From the NCBI RefSeq assembly GCF_001544475.1, contig NZ_FCNW02000022.1:34656-98655 (forward strand): 64,000 bases of DNA. The letters are read 5' to 3'. The position numbers were made by a program, and so were the translations under genes. Position 1 is the stretch's first letter. Each line of letters starts with the position of its first letter. Origin of the DNA: Caballeronia humi. Its GTDB lineage: Bacteria > Pseudomonadota > Gammaproteobacteria > Burkholderiales > Burkholderiaceae. Below the pieces are notes generated by a model. The model did not search any database. It was given only the letters and a program-made list of their open reading frames with translations, and had not been told where the DNA came from. This document shows, one piece after another, positions 15,784 through 25,614 of the stretch.

Positions 15784-18147
15784 ATGGTTCAAGGCAGGAA
15801 AATCGGAAAAATCGTCGCGTGGTTTTTTGGCATTTTGGCGCTGCTGGTCGCGGTGCTTGTCGTCGTTTTCCTGACTTTCGACTGGAACCGCGCGCGTCCG
15901 TGGGTCGACGACAAGGTTTCGCAAGCCATCGGCCGGCAATTTCACATCACCGGCGATCTGAAACTCGGCTGGCAGCGGCCAGTCACCGAGACCGGCTGGA
16001 AACGCTGGGTGCCATGGCCACGCTTTACCGCGCAGAAAATCACCGTGGCGAATCCCGAGTGGGCGAAGCAACCCTACTTCGCGACGCTCGACGAGATCAA
16101 TTTTCAGGTAGCGCTCTTGCCGCTGCTCGCCCACGACATCGTGATTCCGAGCATCAACCTGGTCAATCCCGCGGTCGATCTGGAGCGCCTGAAGGATAAC
16201 CGCAACAACTGGACGTTCAAGTTCAAGCAATCGACCGAGCCGTCGACGTGGAATCTGCGGCTGCACGACATCGCGTTCGCCAAAGGCAATATCGCCTATG
16301 CCGATGAAGTCACGAAAGCCGATATGCAGGCTGTCGTCGATACGCTCGGGCAGGCCGTGCCGATCGGCGAGGTCATGAAGCAGCAGGAGGAGGCGTCGCG
16401 GAAATCGTCGGCGGAAATGGTGGGCAAGAGCGGTGCCCAAAAGCTCGACAAACAGGCGACCGCTGCGGCGGCATCGGAGGCATCGGCGGCATCGGCTGCG
16501 TCCGCCGCTGCGGCCGCGAGCGGCGAGAAAGCGAATCCGGCGAGCACGTCGGCGGCCAACAGCATCACGACCAAGGAAGGGCCGAAGCCGCCGGTGCCGC
16601 CGTACGGCATCGGCTGGACGTTGAAGGGCACGTATAACAAGACGGCCGTGTCGGGCGAGGGCAAGGTCGGCGGCGTGCTGGCCGTGCAGGACGCAGCGCG
16701 CCCGTTCCCCGTGCAGGCGGATGTGCGGATCGGCGATACGCATATCGCGCTCGTCGGGACCGTGACCGATCCGGCGCATCTCGCCGCGCTCGATCTGCGG
16801 CTGTGGCTGCAGGGCGTCAGCATGGCGCATCTCTATCCGATCACCGGCGTGACGCTGCCCGAGACGCCGCCATATGCGACCGAAGGGCGGCTCGTCGGTC
16901 AGTTCCGGAAAGAGGGCAGCGTCTTCAAGTACGAGAATTTCACCGGGCGCGTGGGCGGTAGCGACATCAACGGCTCGCTGGTGTACGCGGGCCGGAAGCC
17001 GCGGCCGTTGCTCTCGGGCGAACTGGTGTCGCGACTGCTGCAATTCTCCGATCTCGCGCCGATCATCGGTGCCGACTCCAACGCGAGCAAGGCGAAGCGC
17101 GGCGAGGAAAAGAAACAGCCGTCGAGCAAAGCGCTGCCGACGGAAGAATTCAAGACCGACCGCTGGAAGGCGATCGATACCGATGTGAAGTTCACCGGCC
17201 GCCGCATCATCAAGGACCCGGACCTGCCGATCACCGATCTTTATACGCACGTGATCATGAAGGACGGCGTGCTGTCGCTGGAGCCGCTGAAATTTGGCGT
17301 GGCGGGCGGGTCGCTTGCGTCGAATATCCACCTCGACGGCAGCGCGATGCCGCTCAAGGGCCGCATCTCGACGCAGGCGCGTCACCTGAAGTTGAAGCAG
17401 CTCTTTCCGAACGTGAAGACGATGCAGTCGGCGCTCGGCGAAGTGAACGGCGACGCGGCGCTTTCGGCGACGGGCAATTCGCCGGCGGCGCTTGCGGCGA
17501 CATCGAATGGGGAAGTGAAGGCGTTGATCACCGATGGCACCGTGAGCCGCTTGTACATGGAAGCGGCCGGGCTGAACGTGGCGAACGTGGTCTACGAAAA
17601 ACTGTGGGGCAAGCGCGACGTGAAGATCAACTGCGCGGCGGCGGACTTCGTGGTGACCGATGGCGTGCTGGACTCGCGCGTGTTCGCCCTCGATACCGAC
17701 GACGCCGTGATCAACGTCGATGGCACCATCGACCTGAAGACCGAAGCGATGGATCTCGGTATTCATCCGCATACGAAGGGCTTGCGGATTTTTTCGCTGC
17801 GCTCGCCGCTGTATGTGAAGGGGACGTTCAAGGACCCGCATGTGGGGGTGAGTGCGGGTGCGCTCGCGGTGCGCGGCGCGGCGGCGGTCGGGCTCGGGCT
17901 GATCAACCCGTTCGCCGCGCTGATTCCGCTGATCGCGCCGAGTAACAACAAACCGCTTCCGTGTCAGCAGATGCTTGCGGATATTCGTACCGCGCCGAAT
18001 GCGCCGCCCGCAGGGCAGCAGCAGAAGGCGAAGGCGGCGCCTTCTTATATGCCGGCGGATCAGGGTGGGGCTTCGGCGCCCAAGGCTGCGGCGCCGAAGG
18101 CTTTGTCGCCGACGCCTGCTAGCGCGGCGCAGTATAAGGGGAGTTGA
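15784..18147 (+). CDS. AsmA family protein
   Basis: AsmA-like proteins are inner-membrane anchored, extend across the periplasm and belong to the bridge-like lipid transfer group linked to outer-membrane lipid homeostasis. This 787-residue protein has one N-terminal membrane helix (about residues 8-32), the AsmA-N segment from there, an Ala-rich low-complexity insert at about 220-255, and the conserved C-terminal AsmA region (about 540-720: NGDAALSATGNSPAALAAT and later YVKGTFKDPHVGV). A Pro/Ala/Lys tail ends it. The ATG has GTCGGAGCTG upstream; an upstream in-frame codon is rejected. Confidence 0.9.
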   Translation: MVQGRKIGKIVAWFFGILALLVAVLVVVFLTFDWNRARPWVDDKVSQAIGRQFHITGDLKLGWQRPVTETGWKRWVPWPRFTAQKITVANPEWAKQPYFATLDEINFQVALLPLLAHDIVIPSINLVNPAVDLERLKDNRNNWTFKFKQSTEPSTWNLRLHDIAFAKGNIAYADEVTKADMQAVVDTLGQAVPIGEVMKQQEEASRKSSAEMVGKSGAQKLDKQATAAAASEASAASAASAAAAASGEKANPASTSAANSITTKEGPKPPVPPYGIGWTLKGTYNKTAVSGEGKVGGVLAVQDAARPFPVQADVRIGDTHIALVGTVTDPAHLAALDLRLWLQGVSMAHLYPITGVTLPETPPYATEGRLVGQFRKEGSVFKYENFTGRVGGSDINGSLVYAGRKPRPLLSGELVSRLLQFSDLAPIIGADSNASKAKRGEEKKQPSSKALPTEEFKTDRWKAIDTDVKFTGRRIIKDPDLPITDLYTHVIMKDGVLSLEPLKFGVAGGSLASNIHLDGSAMPLKGRISTQARHLKLKQLFPNVKTMQSALGEVNGDAALSATGNSPAALAATSNGEVKALITDGTVSRLYMEAAGLNVANVVYEKLWGKRDVKINCAAADFVVTDGVLDSRVFALDTDDAVINVDGTIDLKTEAMDLGIHPHTKGLRIFSLRSPLYVKGTFKDPHVGVSAGALAVRGAAAVGLGLINPFAALIPLIAPSNNKPLPCQQMLADIRTAPNAPPAGQQQKAKAAPSYMPADQGGASAPKAAAPKALSPTPASAAQYKGS

Positions 18148-18722
18148 GGGTAGCGAGAGGGGCGCGTTGGACTCACAACGCCCAACTGATTGTAGGGCGT
18201 GGCCGACCGTACAACATGGGCGATGCGTCGTCCAATTCCGGGGCGGTGGGAACGAAATTTTTCCCACACACCGCCTGCAAGGCCTTATGTGGCGGGCCTC
18301 TGCATCATGGGGGTGTGATTCATCTACGGCTAAAGTCGCAATATCTGCGGACAACCCAGCGTCCTTTAAAGCGCGTACGCCGTTGCTCCAAACCGCGCCG
18401 CCCTCGTTTTACCGAAGTGAATCAACGGCATAGGCTACTAGCCCCAAGCTTGTCCACAGCCCTCTCAACATTCGAAGGGGATAACTTATCCCTCACTGAA
18501 CGTCGATGCATCGCTTTCGAGCGTCACCAATATTGCCTTATGGATCAGGCGCTTACGGTCGTTGTCAGAACCTTTTCAACAGACTGGTCCCCATCGGCTG
18601 GGGACAACTTTCGCGATGCTCAGAAGCGGAACGTCGCACTGATCGCAGGCCCATTCAGCCGCAGCGGCTACAACGATGTTTCCTAGTTCCGAGCGATTAC
18701 ACAGGATGCTCGCCTACGCGGC
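18148..18722. other. 575-base intergenic stretch without a supported gene
   Basis: No open frame here has a credible ribosome site plus protein-like composition. Visible elements are a DnaA-box-like TTGTCCACA at 18450, a 15-bp palindrome GGGATAACTTATCCC at 18478-18492, and an inverted repeat GTCCCC/GGGGAC around 18587-18605. The base composition is lower in GC than the flanks. It separates asmA from the convergent efflux operon. Confidence 0.5.
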
Positions 18723-20189
18723 TTATTCCGATTTCGATACCGTCTGCGCAACACCCACCGGCGACCCCATCGCCTGAAAGAGCGATGCCGTATCCGAAAG
18801 CCGCGCGCTCGCATACCTGATCGTGTTCAACTGCGCATTGCGGTACTGCTGCTCGCTTGCGCGAGCCGCGCGCGGCGGGATCGCGCCGAGGCGCACGCGG
18901 GCGGCGGCATCGTCGAAGGCGCCTTGCGACGCGCGGCTCGCGGTATCGCTCGAGGCGAGCGCCTGAGTGTCCTGTTCGAGCGCCGCCAGCGTGTTCGCGA
19001 CGTTCTGGAACGCCGCGAGCACCGTCTGCTTGTACTGGAGCACGGCGGCGTCGTAGGTGTCGAGCGCCGCGCGCCGCTGGGCGAGCAGGGCGCCGCCGTG
19101 AAAAATCGGCTGCGACAGCGACGCGCCGATGCTCCACAACGCTCCCGCGCCGGAAAGCGCCGTCGGCCAGCTGAAGCCGCCCTTGCCCATCGACGCCGAC
19201 AACGACAAGCTCGGGAACAACTGCGCCGTCGCCACGCCGACCTGCGCGGCGGCCGCCTTGACGGCGGCATCGGCGGCCCGGATGTCGGGGCGCGTCGCGA
19301 GCAACTCCGACGGCACCACGACCGGCACGTCTTCCGGCACGGCGAGGCTCGCGAAGTCGAGATCGTCGGGCGCCTGGTCCGGCGTGCGACCGAGCAGCAC
19401 GGCCAGCGCATGGCGCGTCGCGAGCCATTGCGCGCGCAAGCCCGGCAACGACGCGGCAAGCGACGCCGCGTTCTGCTCCACATTCAACGCCTCCGAACGC
19501 GATGCCGAGCCGAGTTCGTAACGACGGCGCGCATCGCGGGCATCGTCATCGGCGAGGGCAACAAGACGCTCGGTCGTGTCGATTTCGGCGCGCAACGCAG
19601 CCGCGCCGATCGCGCCCGTCACGATGTTCGCGGCGAGCGCGCGGCGGGCGGCATCGAGCTGGAACGACTGCTGGTCGACTTGCGCCGCCAGCGACGCATT
19701 CTCATAACGCGCCGCGCCGAAGAGGTCGAACGTGTATTGCGCCTGGATCTGGCCGACGAAGAGGTTGTAGAGGGCCGTCGGCGGGCCGAAGTCTGGCACG
19801 CCGAGCCCGCGTTGCCGCGAGGTCTGCGCGCCGGCATCGATGGAAGGGAGCAGCGACGAGCCGATCTGCGCTTTCAGTTGCTCGCGCGCCGCGGCGAGAC
19901 TTTTATCAGCGGCGGCGAGGTTCGGACTGTTGCGCAGACCTTCGTCGACGAGCGCATCCAGCCCGTCCGACCGATACCGCTTCCACCACTCGGGCACCGG
20001 CTTGGCGCCCGTGACGAACCGTTGCGACGCCCCTTGCGCCGTGACCGTCCGCTCCGGCTGCGCAATCGCGCCGTAATGCTCGGGTTGCGGCATCGCGGGC
20101 GGATTGCCGCTCGGACCGAACGAGCACGCCGAGAAGGTGAGGGCAAGCGTTGCCAAACCGGCCGCTCGCGAGGCAACTGTCTTCATCAT
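18723..20189 (-). CDS. RND efflux outer-membrane factor lipoprotein (NodT/OprM type)
   Basis: The 488-residue protein is a TolC-fold channel of the NodT lipoprotein class. The N-terminus has a lipoprotein-type signal (ATLALTFSAC) with Cys22 as likely lipid anchor; Phe at -3 is slightly unusual. Two OEP repeats follow (about 75-270 and 290-475), with the WWKRY motif, LRNSPNLAAADKSL, and TRPDIRAADAAVKAAAAQVG. It is the last gene of the operon; its ATG overlaps the stop of the pump gene (ATGA), so the three subunits are co-translated. Confidence 0.93.
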   Translation of the reverse strand: MMKTVASRAAGLATLALTFSACSFGPSGNPPAMPQPEHYGAIAQPERTVTAQGASQRFVTGAKPVPEWWKRYRSDGLDALVDEGLRNSPNLAAADKSLAAAREQLKAQIGSSLLPSIDAGAQTSRQRGLGVPDFGPPTALYNLFVGQIQAQYTFDLFGAARYENASLAAQVDQQSFQLDAARRALAANIVTGAIGAAALRAEIDTTERLVALADDDARDARRRYELGSASRSEALNVEQNAASLAASLPGLRAQWLATRHALAVLLGRTPDQAPDDLDFASLAVPEDVPVVVPSELLATRPDIRAADAAVKAAAAQVGVATAQLFPSLSLSASMGKGGFSWPTALSGAGALWSIGASLSQPIFHGGALLAQRRAALDTYDAAVLQYKQTVLAAFQNVANTLAALEQDTQALASSDTASRASQGAFDDAAARVRLGAIPPRAARASEQQYRNAQLNTIRYASARLSDTASLFQAMGSPVGVAQTVSKSE

Positions 20190-23100
20190 GGTTCGACTCC
20201 TTCCGGCGCATCCTCGCCCGGTTTCGCGCGCTCGTCGTCCTTCACGCGGAACGACGCCGCGTAGAGCGCCGGCAAATAGAACAGCGTGAGCACGGTCGCG
20301 CTCGTGATGCCGCCCATCAGCGCGGTCGCCATCGGGCCGAAGAAGTCGCTGCGCAAGAGCGGGATCAGCGCGAGCACGGCGGCGGCGGCCGTGAGCGTGA
20401 TCGGCCGGAAGCGCCGCACGGTGGCGCCGACGATCGCATCAAAACGTTTGTGGCCGGCGGCGATGTCCTGCTCGATCTGATCGACGAGGATCACCGAGTT
20501 GCGCATGATGATCCCCGACATCGCGATCACGCCGAGCATCGCGACGAAGCCGAACGGCTTGCCGAACGCGAGCAACGCCGCGACCACGCCGATGAGCCCG
20601 AGCGGCGCGGTCAGCACGACCATCATCACGCGCGCGAAGCTCTGCAACTGGATCATGAGCAGCGTCAGCACGACGATGACCATGATCGGCATCTGCGCGT
20701 TGATCGACGTCTGCCCCTTCGCGTTTTCCTCGACCGGCCCGCCGACCTCGATCCGGTAGCCGACCGGCAGCGTCGGGCGCAGCGTATCGAGCTTCTTGTC
20801 GATCGCGTTCGTGACGTCGATGCCCTGCGCGCCCGCCTTCACGTCCGACTGCACGGTGATGGTCGGCTGCCGGTCGCGCTCCCAGATCACGCCGTATTCG
20901 AGATCGTTGACGACGCGCCCGAGCGTGCCGAGCGGCACCGGGCCGTTCGGCGTGGGCATCGCGAGCGTCGCGAGCCGCGACGGATCGACGCGTTCCGCGA
21001 GCGGCGCGCGCAAGTCGACGCCGATCAGCTTGTCGCGCTCGCGATACTGCGTGACGGTGTATCCCGAGAGCGACATCGCGAGGAAGCTCGACACGTCCTG
21101 CGACGTGACGCCGAGTTCGCGCGCCTTCTTCTGATCGACCTCGAAGCGTACCGAGCGCTCGGACGGCTCGTCCCAGTCGAACTGCACGTTGGTCGTGCGG
21201 CCGTCGGCGCGCATGTCGGCGGCGACCTGCTCGGCGATCTTGCGCACCGTCGCGATGTCGTCACCGGAAACGCGCAACTGCACCGGATAGCCGACCGGCG
21301 GCCCGTTCTCCAGCCGCGAGAGGCGCGTGCGGATCGCGGGGAACTTGTCGCGCAGCGCCGGTTCGAGCCATTGCGACAACTTCTCGCGATCCTCCACCGT
21401 CTTCGCCGTGATGACGAACTGCGCGAAATTCGGCTGCGGCAACTGCTGGTCGAGCGGTAGATAAAAGCGCGGCGCACCCGTGCCGACGAAACTCACCACG
21501 TGATCGATTTCAGCACGGCCTTCGAGCGCTTTTTCCAGACGCTTGGCTTCGCGCAGGGTGGCTTCGAAGGAAGCGCCTTCCTGCAGCCGCACGTCGACGA
21601 GCAGTTCCGGCCGGTTCGAACTCGGAAAGAACTGCTGCGGCACGAGCGTGAAACCCGCGAGCGCGATCACGAACAGCACGACGGTCACCACCAGCACGAC
21701 GAACCGCCGCTCGATGCACCACGTCACCCAGCCGCGCAGGCGCCCGTAGAACTTCGTGTCGTAGATGTCGTGCTCATGATCGTCGGGCAGATGCGCCTCG
21801 TGCGCCTCGCGCTTGCGCTCGGGCAAGAGCTTGTAGCCGAGCAGCGGAATCAGCACGACCGCCGCGAGCCACGACGCGATCAGCGCGATCGCCGACACCT
21901 CGAAGATCGAGCGCGTGTATTCGCCCGTGCTGGACTTCGCGAGCGCGATCGGCAGGAAGCCGGCGACGGTCACGAGCGTGCCGGTGAGCATCGGGAACGC
22001 AGTGCTCGTGTACGCGTAGGCTGCGGCGCGCGTGCGGTTCCAGCCCTGTTCGAGCTTCACGGCCATCATTTCGACGGCGATGATCGCGTCATCCACCAGG
22101 AGGCCGAGCGCGAGGATCAGCGTGCCGAGCGAGATCTTGTGCAGGCCGATGTCGAAGAAGTACATGAAGAGCGCGGTGACCGCGAGCACGACCGGAATCG
22201 AGATCACGACGACCATCCCCGTGCGCACGCCGAGCGACACGAGGCTCACGATCAGGACGATCACGACCGCTTCGGCGACGGCTTCCAGGAAGTCGTCGAC
22301 GGAGTGCGACACCGCATGCGGCATGCTCGACACTTCCGCCAGCTTGAGCCCGGCGGGCAAATGCGTGCGCAACTCGGCGGTCTTCGCGTCGAGCGCTTTG
22401 CCAAGCCGCACGACGTCCTGCCCCGGCTGCATCGTGATGCCGATACCGAGCACCGGCTGCCCGCCCGAGCGCATCTGCGTGGCGATCGGATCGACGTAGC
22501 CGCGCTTGATCGTCGCGATGTCGCCCAGGCGGAACGAGCGGTCGTTCACGCGGATCAGCGTATCGGCGAGCGCTTTCATGTCGGTGAACTGGCCGCTCGG
22601 GCGCACGAACACGCGATCGTCGGGCGTGTTTAGAGTGCCCGCCGGCGCGACCGCGTTCTGGCCGTTCACCGCCTGCGCGATCTGCTGCGGCGAGATGTTC
22701 AGGCGCGTGAGTTGCGTATTCGCGATCTCGACGTAGATGCGCTCCTCCTGATCGCCAAAGTAGTCGATCTTCGCGACGCCCGGCACGCGCAGAAGCACCG
22801 CGCGCAGTTGATCGGCGTAGTCGTGCAACTGCGCCGGCGAGAAGCCGTCGCCTTCGAGCGTATAGATGTTGGTGTAGACGTCGCCGAACTCGTCGTTGAA
22901 AAACGGCCCCTGCACGCCTTGTGGAAGCGTCGCCGCGATGTCGCCGACCTTCTTGCGAACCTGATACCACTCCTCGGGCACGTCCTCGGGCGGTGCGCCG
23001 TCCTTCATCGTGAAGAAGAGCAGCGACTCGCCGGGGCGCGAATAGCTGCGCAGAAAATCGGTCGATGGCGTTTCCTGCAGCTTGCGCGCGATGCGGTCGG

Positions 23101-23344
23101 TGACTTCCTCCTGCACTTGCCGCGCGGTCGCGCCCGGCCAGAACGTGCGAATCACCATCACGCGAAACGTGAACGGCGGGTCTTCCGATTGCGCGAGCCG
23201 CGTGTACGAGATGACGCCGAAGATCGTCGCCATCGCGATCAGGAAGATCACGAGCGCGCGATGCCGCAGCGCCCACGCCGACAGATTGAAGCGGCCTTCT
23301 TCCTGACGATAGTCGTTGTCCTGCCCGTTTTGCGGCGCGCTCAT
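20186..23344 (-). CDS. RND efflux pump permease (AcrB/HAE-like)
   Basis: This inner-membrane proton-driven pump has 1052 residues, typical for RND. It shows the first helix at about 28-48, a large periplasmic loop, central helices 340-560 with the proton-relay segment GLLVDDAIIAVE, the second loop 570-870, and the C-terminal helix bundle. The N-terminus (LAQSEDPPFTFR, PGATARQVQEEVTDRI) resembles the TriC/MexK-like branch rather than AcrB itself. Substrates are unknown. The start overlaps the adaptor stop and its stop overlaps the outer-membrane gene start. Confidence 0.94.
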   Translation of the reverse strand: MSAPQNGQDNDYRQEEGRFNLSAWALRHRALVIFLIAMATIFGVISYTRLAQSEDPPFTFRVMVIRTFWPGATARQVQEEVTDRIARKLQETPSTDFLRSYSRPGESLLFFTMKDGAPPEDVPEEWYQVRKKVGDIAATLPQGVQGPFFNDEFGDVYTNIYTLEGDGFSPAQLHDYADQLRAVLLRVPGVAKIDYFGDQEERIYVEIANTQLTRLNISPQQIAQAVNGQNAVAPAGTLNTPDDRVFVRPSGQFTDMKALADTLIRVNDRSFRLGDIATIKRGYVDPIATQMRSGGQPVLGIGITMQPGQDVVRLGKALDAKTAELRTHLPAGLKLAEVSSMPHAVSHSVDDFLEAVAEAVVIVLIVSLVSLGVRTGMVVVISIPVVLAVTALFMYFFDIGLHKISLGTLILALGLLVDDAIIAVEMMAVKLEQGWNRTRAAAYAYTSTAFPMLTGTLVTVAGFLPIALAKSSTGEYTRSIFEVSAIALIASWLAAVVLIPLLGYKLLPERKREAHEAHLPDDHEHDIYDTKFYGRLRGWVTWCIERRFVVLVVTVVLFVIALAGFTLVPQQFFPSSNRPELLVDVRLQEGASFEATLREAKRLEKALEGRAEIDHVVSFVGTGAPRFYLPLDQQLPQPNFAQFVITAKTVEDREKLSQWLEPALRDKFPAIRTRLSRLENGPPVGYPVQLRVSGDDIATVRKIAEQVAADMRADGRTTNVQFDWDEPSERSVRFEVDQKKARELGVTSQDVSSFLAMSLSGYTVTQYRERDKLIGVDLRAPLAERVDPSRLATLAMPTPNGPVPLGTLGRVVNDLEYGVIWERDRQPTITVQSDVKAGAQGIDVTNAIDKKLDTLRPTLPVGYRIEVGGPVEENAKGQTSINAQMPIMVIVVLTLLMIQLQSFARVMMVVLTAPLGLIGVVAALLAFGKPFGFVAMLGVIAMSGIIMRNSVILVDQIEQDIAAGHKRFDAIVGATVRRFRPITLTAAAAVLALIPLLRSDFFGPMATALMGGITSATVLTLFYLPALYAASFRVKDDERAKPGEDAPEGVEP

Positions 23345-24477
23345 GACGCGAAGTCCTCGGGATGCAGCGGCGCCACGACGCGCACCTTCTCACCCGCCGA
23401 GACCGTATGCACGCCTTGCCACACGACGCGCTCGCCCGCGTTCAGGCCACGCGTGACGGTGACGGTGCGCTCGCCGTAGCGCGCGACATCGACGCGACGC
23501 AATTCCAGCGCGTTATCCGGCTTGACGACCCAGACTGCGGGCTGCTTGTCGTCGTGGAAGAGGGCGGTGGAAGGCAGCGTGAACGTCGAGGCGCGCGCTG
23601 TCTGCGAGGCGGACGATTGCGCGAACGTCACGTCGGCGGTCATGCCGAGGCGCACGTCAGGGGTCGGCGATTCGAGCGTCAGCTTCGCGCGATACGTGCG
23701 GCTCTGCTGATCGGCGGCGGGCGAAAGCTCGCGCACGCGCGCGGCGAAGGTGCGGCCCGGCAGCGCCGCGAGCGTGATCTGCGCGCGTTCGCCGACCGCC
23801 AGCGCCAGCAGCGCGCTCTCGGGCACGTCACAGACGACGTCGATGTCGCCATTCCACGCGAGGTTGTAGACCGGCTGCCCGGCGGTGACGTTCTGGCCCG
23901 TGTCGGCCTGTTCGGACGTGATGACGCCCGCGTGATCGGCGATGAGCGTCGTGTATTTCAATTGATCGGCGGAAAGCCCGGCCTGTTGCTGTGCCTGGTT
24001 GCGCTGCGCGAGCGCCGATGCATACGCGTTCTGCGTCTGCTCCAGTTGCGCCGGCGCGATCAGGTTTTCGGCGGCCTGCGCGCGGTCGCGGTCGAGTTGC
24101 TGTTTCGCGTAGTCCAGTTGATGCTGCGCGGCGTCGAGTTGCGCGGCGGAGGCCGCGGCGTTCTTCGACTGATCGGCGGGATCGAGCTTCGCGACGATCT
24201 GCCCGGCCTTCACCGTATCGCCGAGACGCACCCGCCGCTCGACGATCTTCCCGCCGACCCGGAACGACAGCGGCGTCGAATAACGCGACTCGATCTGACC
24301 AGGGAGCGTGGCGCGCGGCGGCCGGCCGTCGGACCTCGCCGCCACAGCGACGACGGCACGCGGCGCGGGCGGCGGCGCTTCCTTCTTGCCGCACGCGGCG
24401 AGCGGCATCACGCAGAGCGCGGCGAGGAGCGCGCGAAGGCGCATCGACGACAACACGCGGGAATGGAGACGGTTCAC
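23341..24477 (-). CDS. RND efflux periplasmic adaptor (HlyD/MFP) lipoprotein
   Basis: The adaptor links pump and channel. I choose a GTG start at 24477 because GAGG lies six bases upstream; this gives 378 residues. An ATG at 24444 would start directly at MRLRALLAALCV. A lipobox CVMPLAAC precedes a lysine-rich mature start. The lipoyl half-motifs (SFRVGGKIVERRVRLGDTVKAGQIVAKLDP), an alpha-hairpin (about 110-180) and a beta-barrel follow. It is the first gene of the operon, divergent from the TetR regulator 231 bases away. Confidence 0.9.
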   Translation of the reverse strand: MNRLHSRVLSSMRLRALLAALCVMPLAACGKKEAPPPAPRAVVAVAARSDGRPPRATLPGQIESRYSTPLSFRVGGKIVERRVRLGDTVKAGQIVAKLDPADQSKNAAASAAQLDAAQHQLDYAKQQLDRDRAQAAENLIAPAQLEQTQNAYASALAQRNQAQQQAGLSADQLKYTTLIADHAGVITSEQADTGQNVTAGQPVYNLAWNGDIDVVCDVPESALLALAVGERAQITLAALPGRTFAARVRELSPAADQQSRTYRAKLTLESPTPDVRLGMTADVTFAQSSASQTARASTFTLPSTALFHDDKQPAVWVVKPDNALELRRVDVARYGERTVTVTRGLNAGERVVWQGVHTVSAGEKVRVVAPLHPEDFAS

Positions 24478-24708
24478 GAAAGACCTCGGCGCGGGGGCGA
24501 GACGAAGCGGCGCGGGCAATGCACGCGGACGTTTTCAAGATACGGGGGGCGCGGGAAGGAATACGGCGAGCGGGCTGACAACCAACAGCGACAAGCTTTC
24601 CAGGATCACGCCAGCAGATGCACGTCGAATTCTAATACAGAGTTGTATCCGAATGCAAAGACGTATCAAAAGAGTTTTGAGGGGGTCTTCGGTGCTAAAC
24701 TCCGCCGC

Positions 24709-25326
24709 ATGAAACCCACCCGCCTCACTCGCGAACAAAGCCGGGACCAGACGCGGCAGCGCCTGCTCGACGCGGCGGTCGTGATCTTTATGAAGAAGGG
24801 ATTCGGCACGTCGAGTGTCGAAGACATCGCCGCGGCGGCCGGTTATACGCGCGGCGCGTTCTACTCGAATTTCGGCAGCAAGTCGGAGTTGCTGCTCGAA
24901 CTGCTCAAGCGCGATCATGAAATCACAATGGGCCGCATGCGCTCGATTTTCGAGGACGGTCAGGCAACGCGCGCCGACATGGAAGCGCGTGTGCTGAAGT
25001 ACTACAGCCAGATTTATCGCGAGAACAATTGCTTCTTGCTGTGGGTCGAGGCGAAGTTGCACGCGAGCCGCGATCCGAAGTTTCGCGTCGAATTCAATGC
25101 GTTCATGCGGGAGTTGCGGCAGACCACGACCGATTACATTCGCGCGTTCTCGGAGCGGGTCGGCACGCCATTACCGATGCCGGCCGAGCAGTTGTCGCTC
25201 GGACTGACCGCGCTATGCGACGGCGTCCAGTTCTTCTATTCGTCTGATCCGCAGTCGGTGCCAGCGGATTTTGCAGAGGCCGTGCTTGCGGGGTTCTTCG
25301 GACGGGTCGTGTTTGGCGCGTCCTGA
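24709..25326 (+). CDS. TetR/AcrR-family transcriptional regulator
   Basis: The 205-residue protein has the TetR helix-turn-helix at about 15-60 (RQRLLDAAVVIFMKKGFGTSSVEDIAAAAGYTRGAFYSNF), split here as recognition helix GYTRGAFYSNF. The C-terminal domain resembles the 'TetR_C_6-like' ligand pocket. ATG at 24709 is selected because the fold starts there. Its position, divergent from the RND operon, is that of a classical local repressor (compare AcrR, MexZ). The shared region holds the -10/-35 boxes and a run CAGAGTTGTATCCGAATGCA, but I cannot define the operator with certainty. Confidence 0.92.
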   Translation: MKPTRLTREQSRDQTRQRLLDAAVVIFMKKGFGTSSVEDIAAAAGYTRGAFYSNFGSKSELLLELLKRDHEITMGRMRSIFEDGQATRADMEARVLKYYSQIYRENNCFLLWVEAKLHASRDPKFRVEFNAFMRELRQTTTDYIRAFSERVGTPLPMPAEQLSLGLTALCDGVQFFYSSDPQSVPADFAEAVLAGFFGRVVFGAS

Positions 25327-25345
25327 ACTGACCACTCGCAGCGAA

Positions 25346-25588
25346 TCAAGCCGATATCCCCGGCCCGCCATTGCTGCCGAGCAACTGCTCGACGGCATCG
25401 GCGTCGGCGTAATCCTGCTCGGGCAGCGCGTCGAACACGGTGATCACGTCGTTGCTCACGCCGGCTTCGCGCGCGGCATCGACGATCGCGTCCTTGTTCG
25501 CGGGATACGCGACCGCGCGCAACACCTGCGCGATTTCATCGTTGATCGGCTCGTCGTTCAATGCGTTGTTTTTGGGCGTGTCGGTCAT
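25346..25588 (-). CDS. DUF2795-like small protein
   Basis: The 80-residue protein (MTDTPKNNALNDEPINDEIAQVLRAV...) has a helical core, AVAYPANKDAIVDAAREAGVSNDVITVFDALPEQDYADADAVEQLLG, given here only in part: residues 24-70. This layout (xxYPxxKxxLIxxAxxxGAxxxVxxxLxxLPxxxYxsxxdV) matches DUF2795, a small family of unknown function. The start at 25588 is the only in-frame ATG that fits. It is convergent with the TetR gene, 19 bases away. Confidence 0.75.
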   Translation of the reverse strand: MTDTPKNNALNDEPINDEIAQVLRAVAYPANKDAIVDAAREAGVSNDVITVFDALPEQDYADADAVEQLLGSNGGPGISA

Positions 25589-25614
25589 TCGAAGGGTCCG
25601 GTAATCGTCAAACG

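Noticed and set aside
15739..18354. Very long open frame on the strand opposite asmA (and similar ones opposite the RND, ClC and other genes, e.g. 18924-20264 and 26011-27849)
   Set aside because: They are Arg/His-rich antisense shadows caused by the high-GC third-codon bias; the sense frames have clear family motifs and ribosome sites.
18144..18686. Open frame of 180 codons between asmA and the efflux operon
   Set aside because: No ribosome site, Arg/Cys/Ser-rich composition, no recognisable domain.
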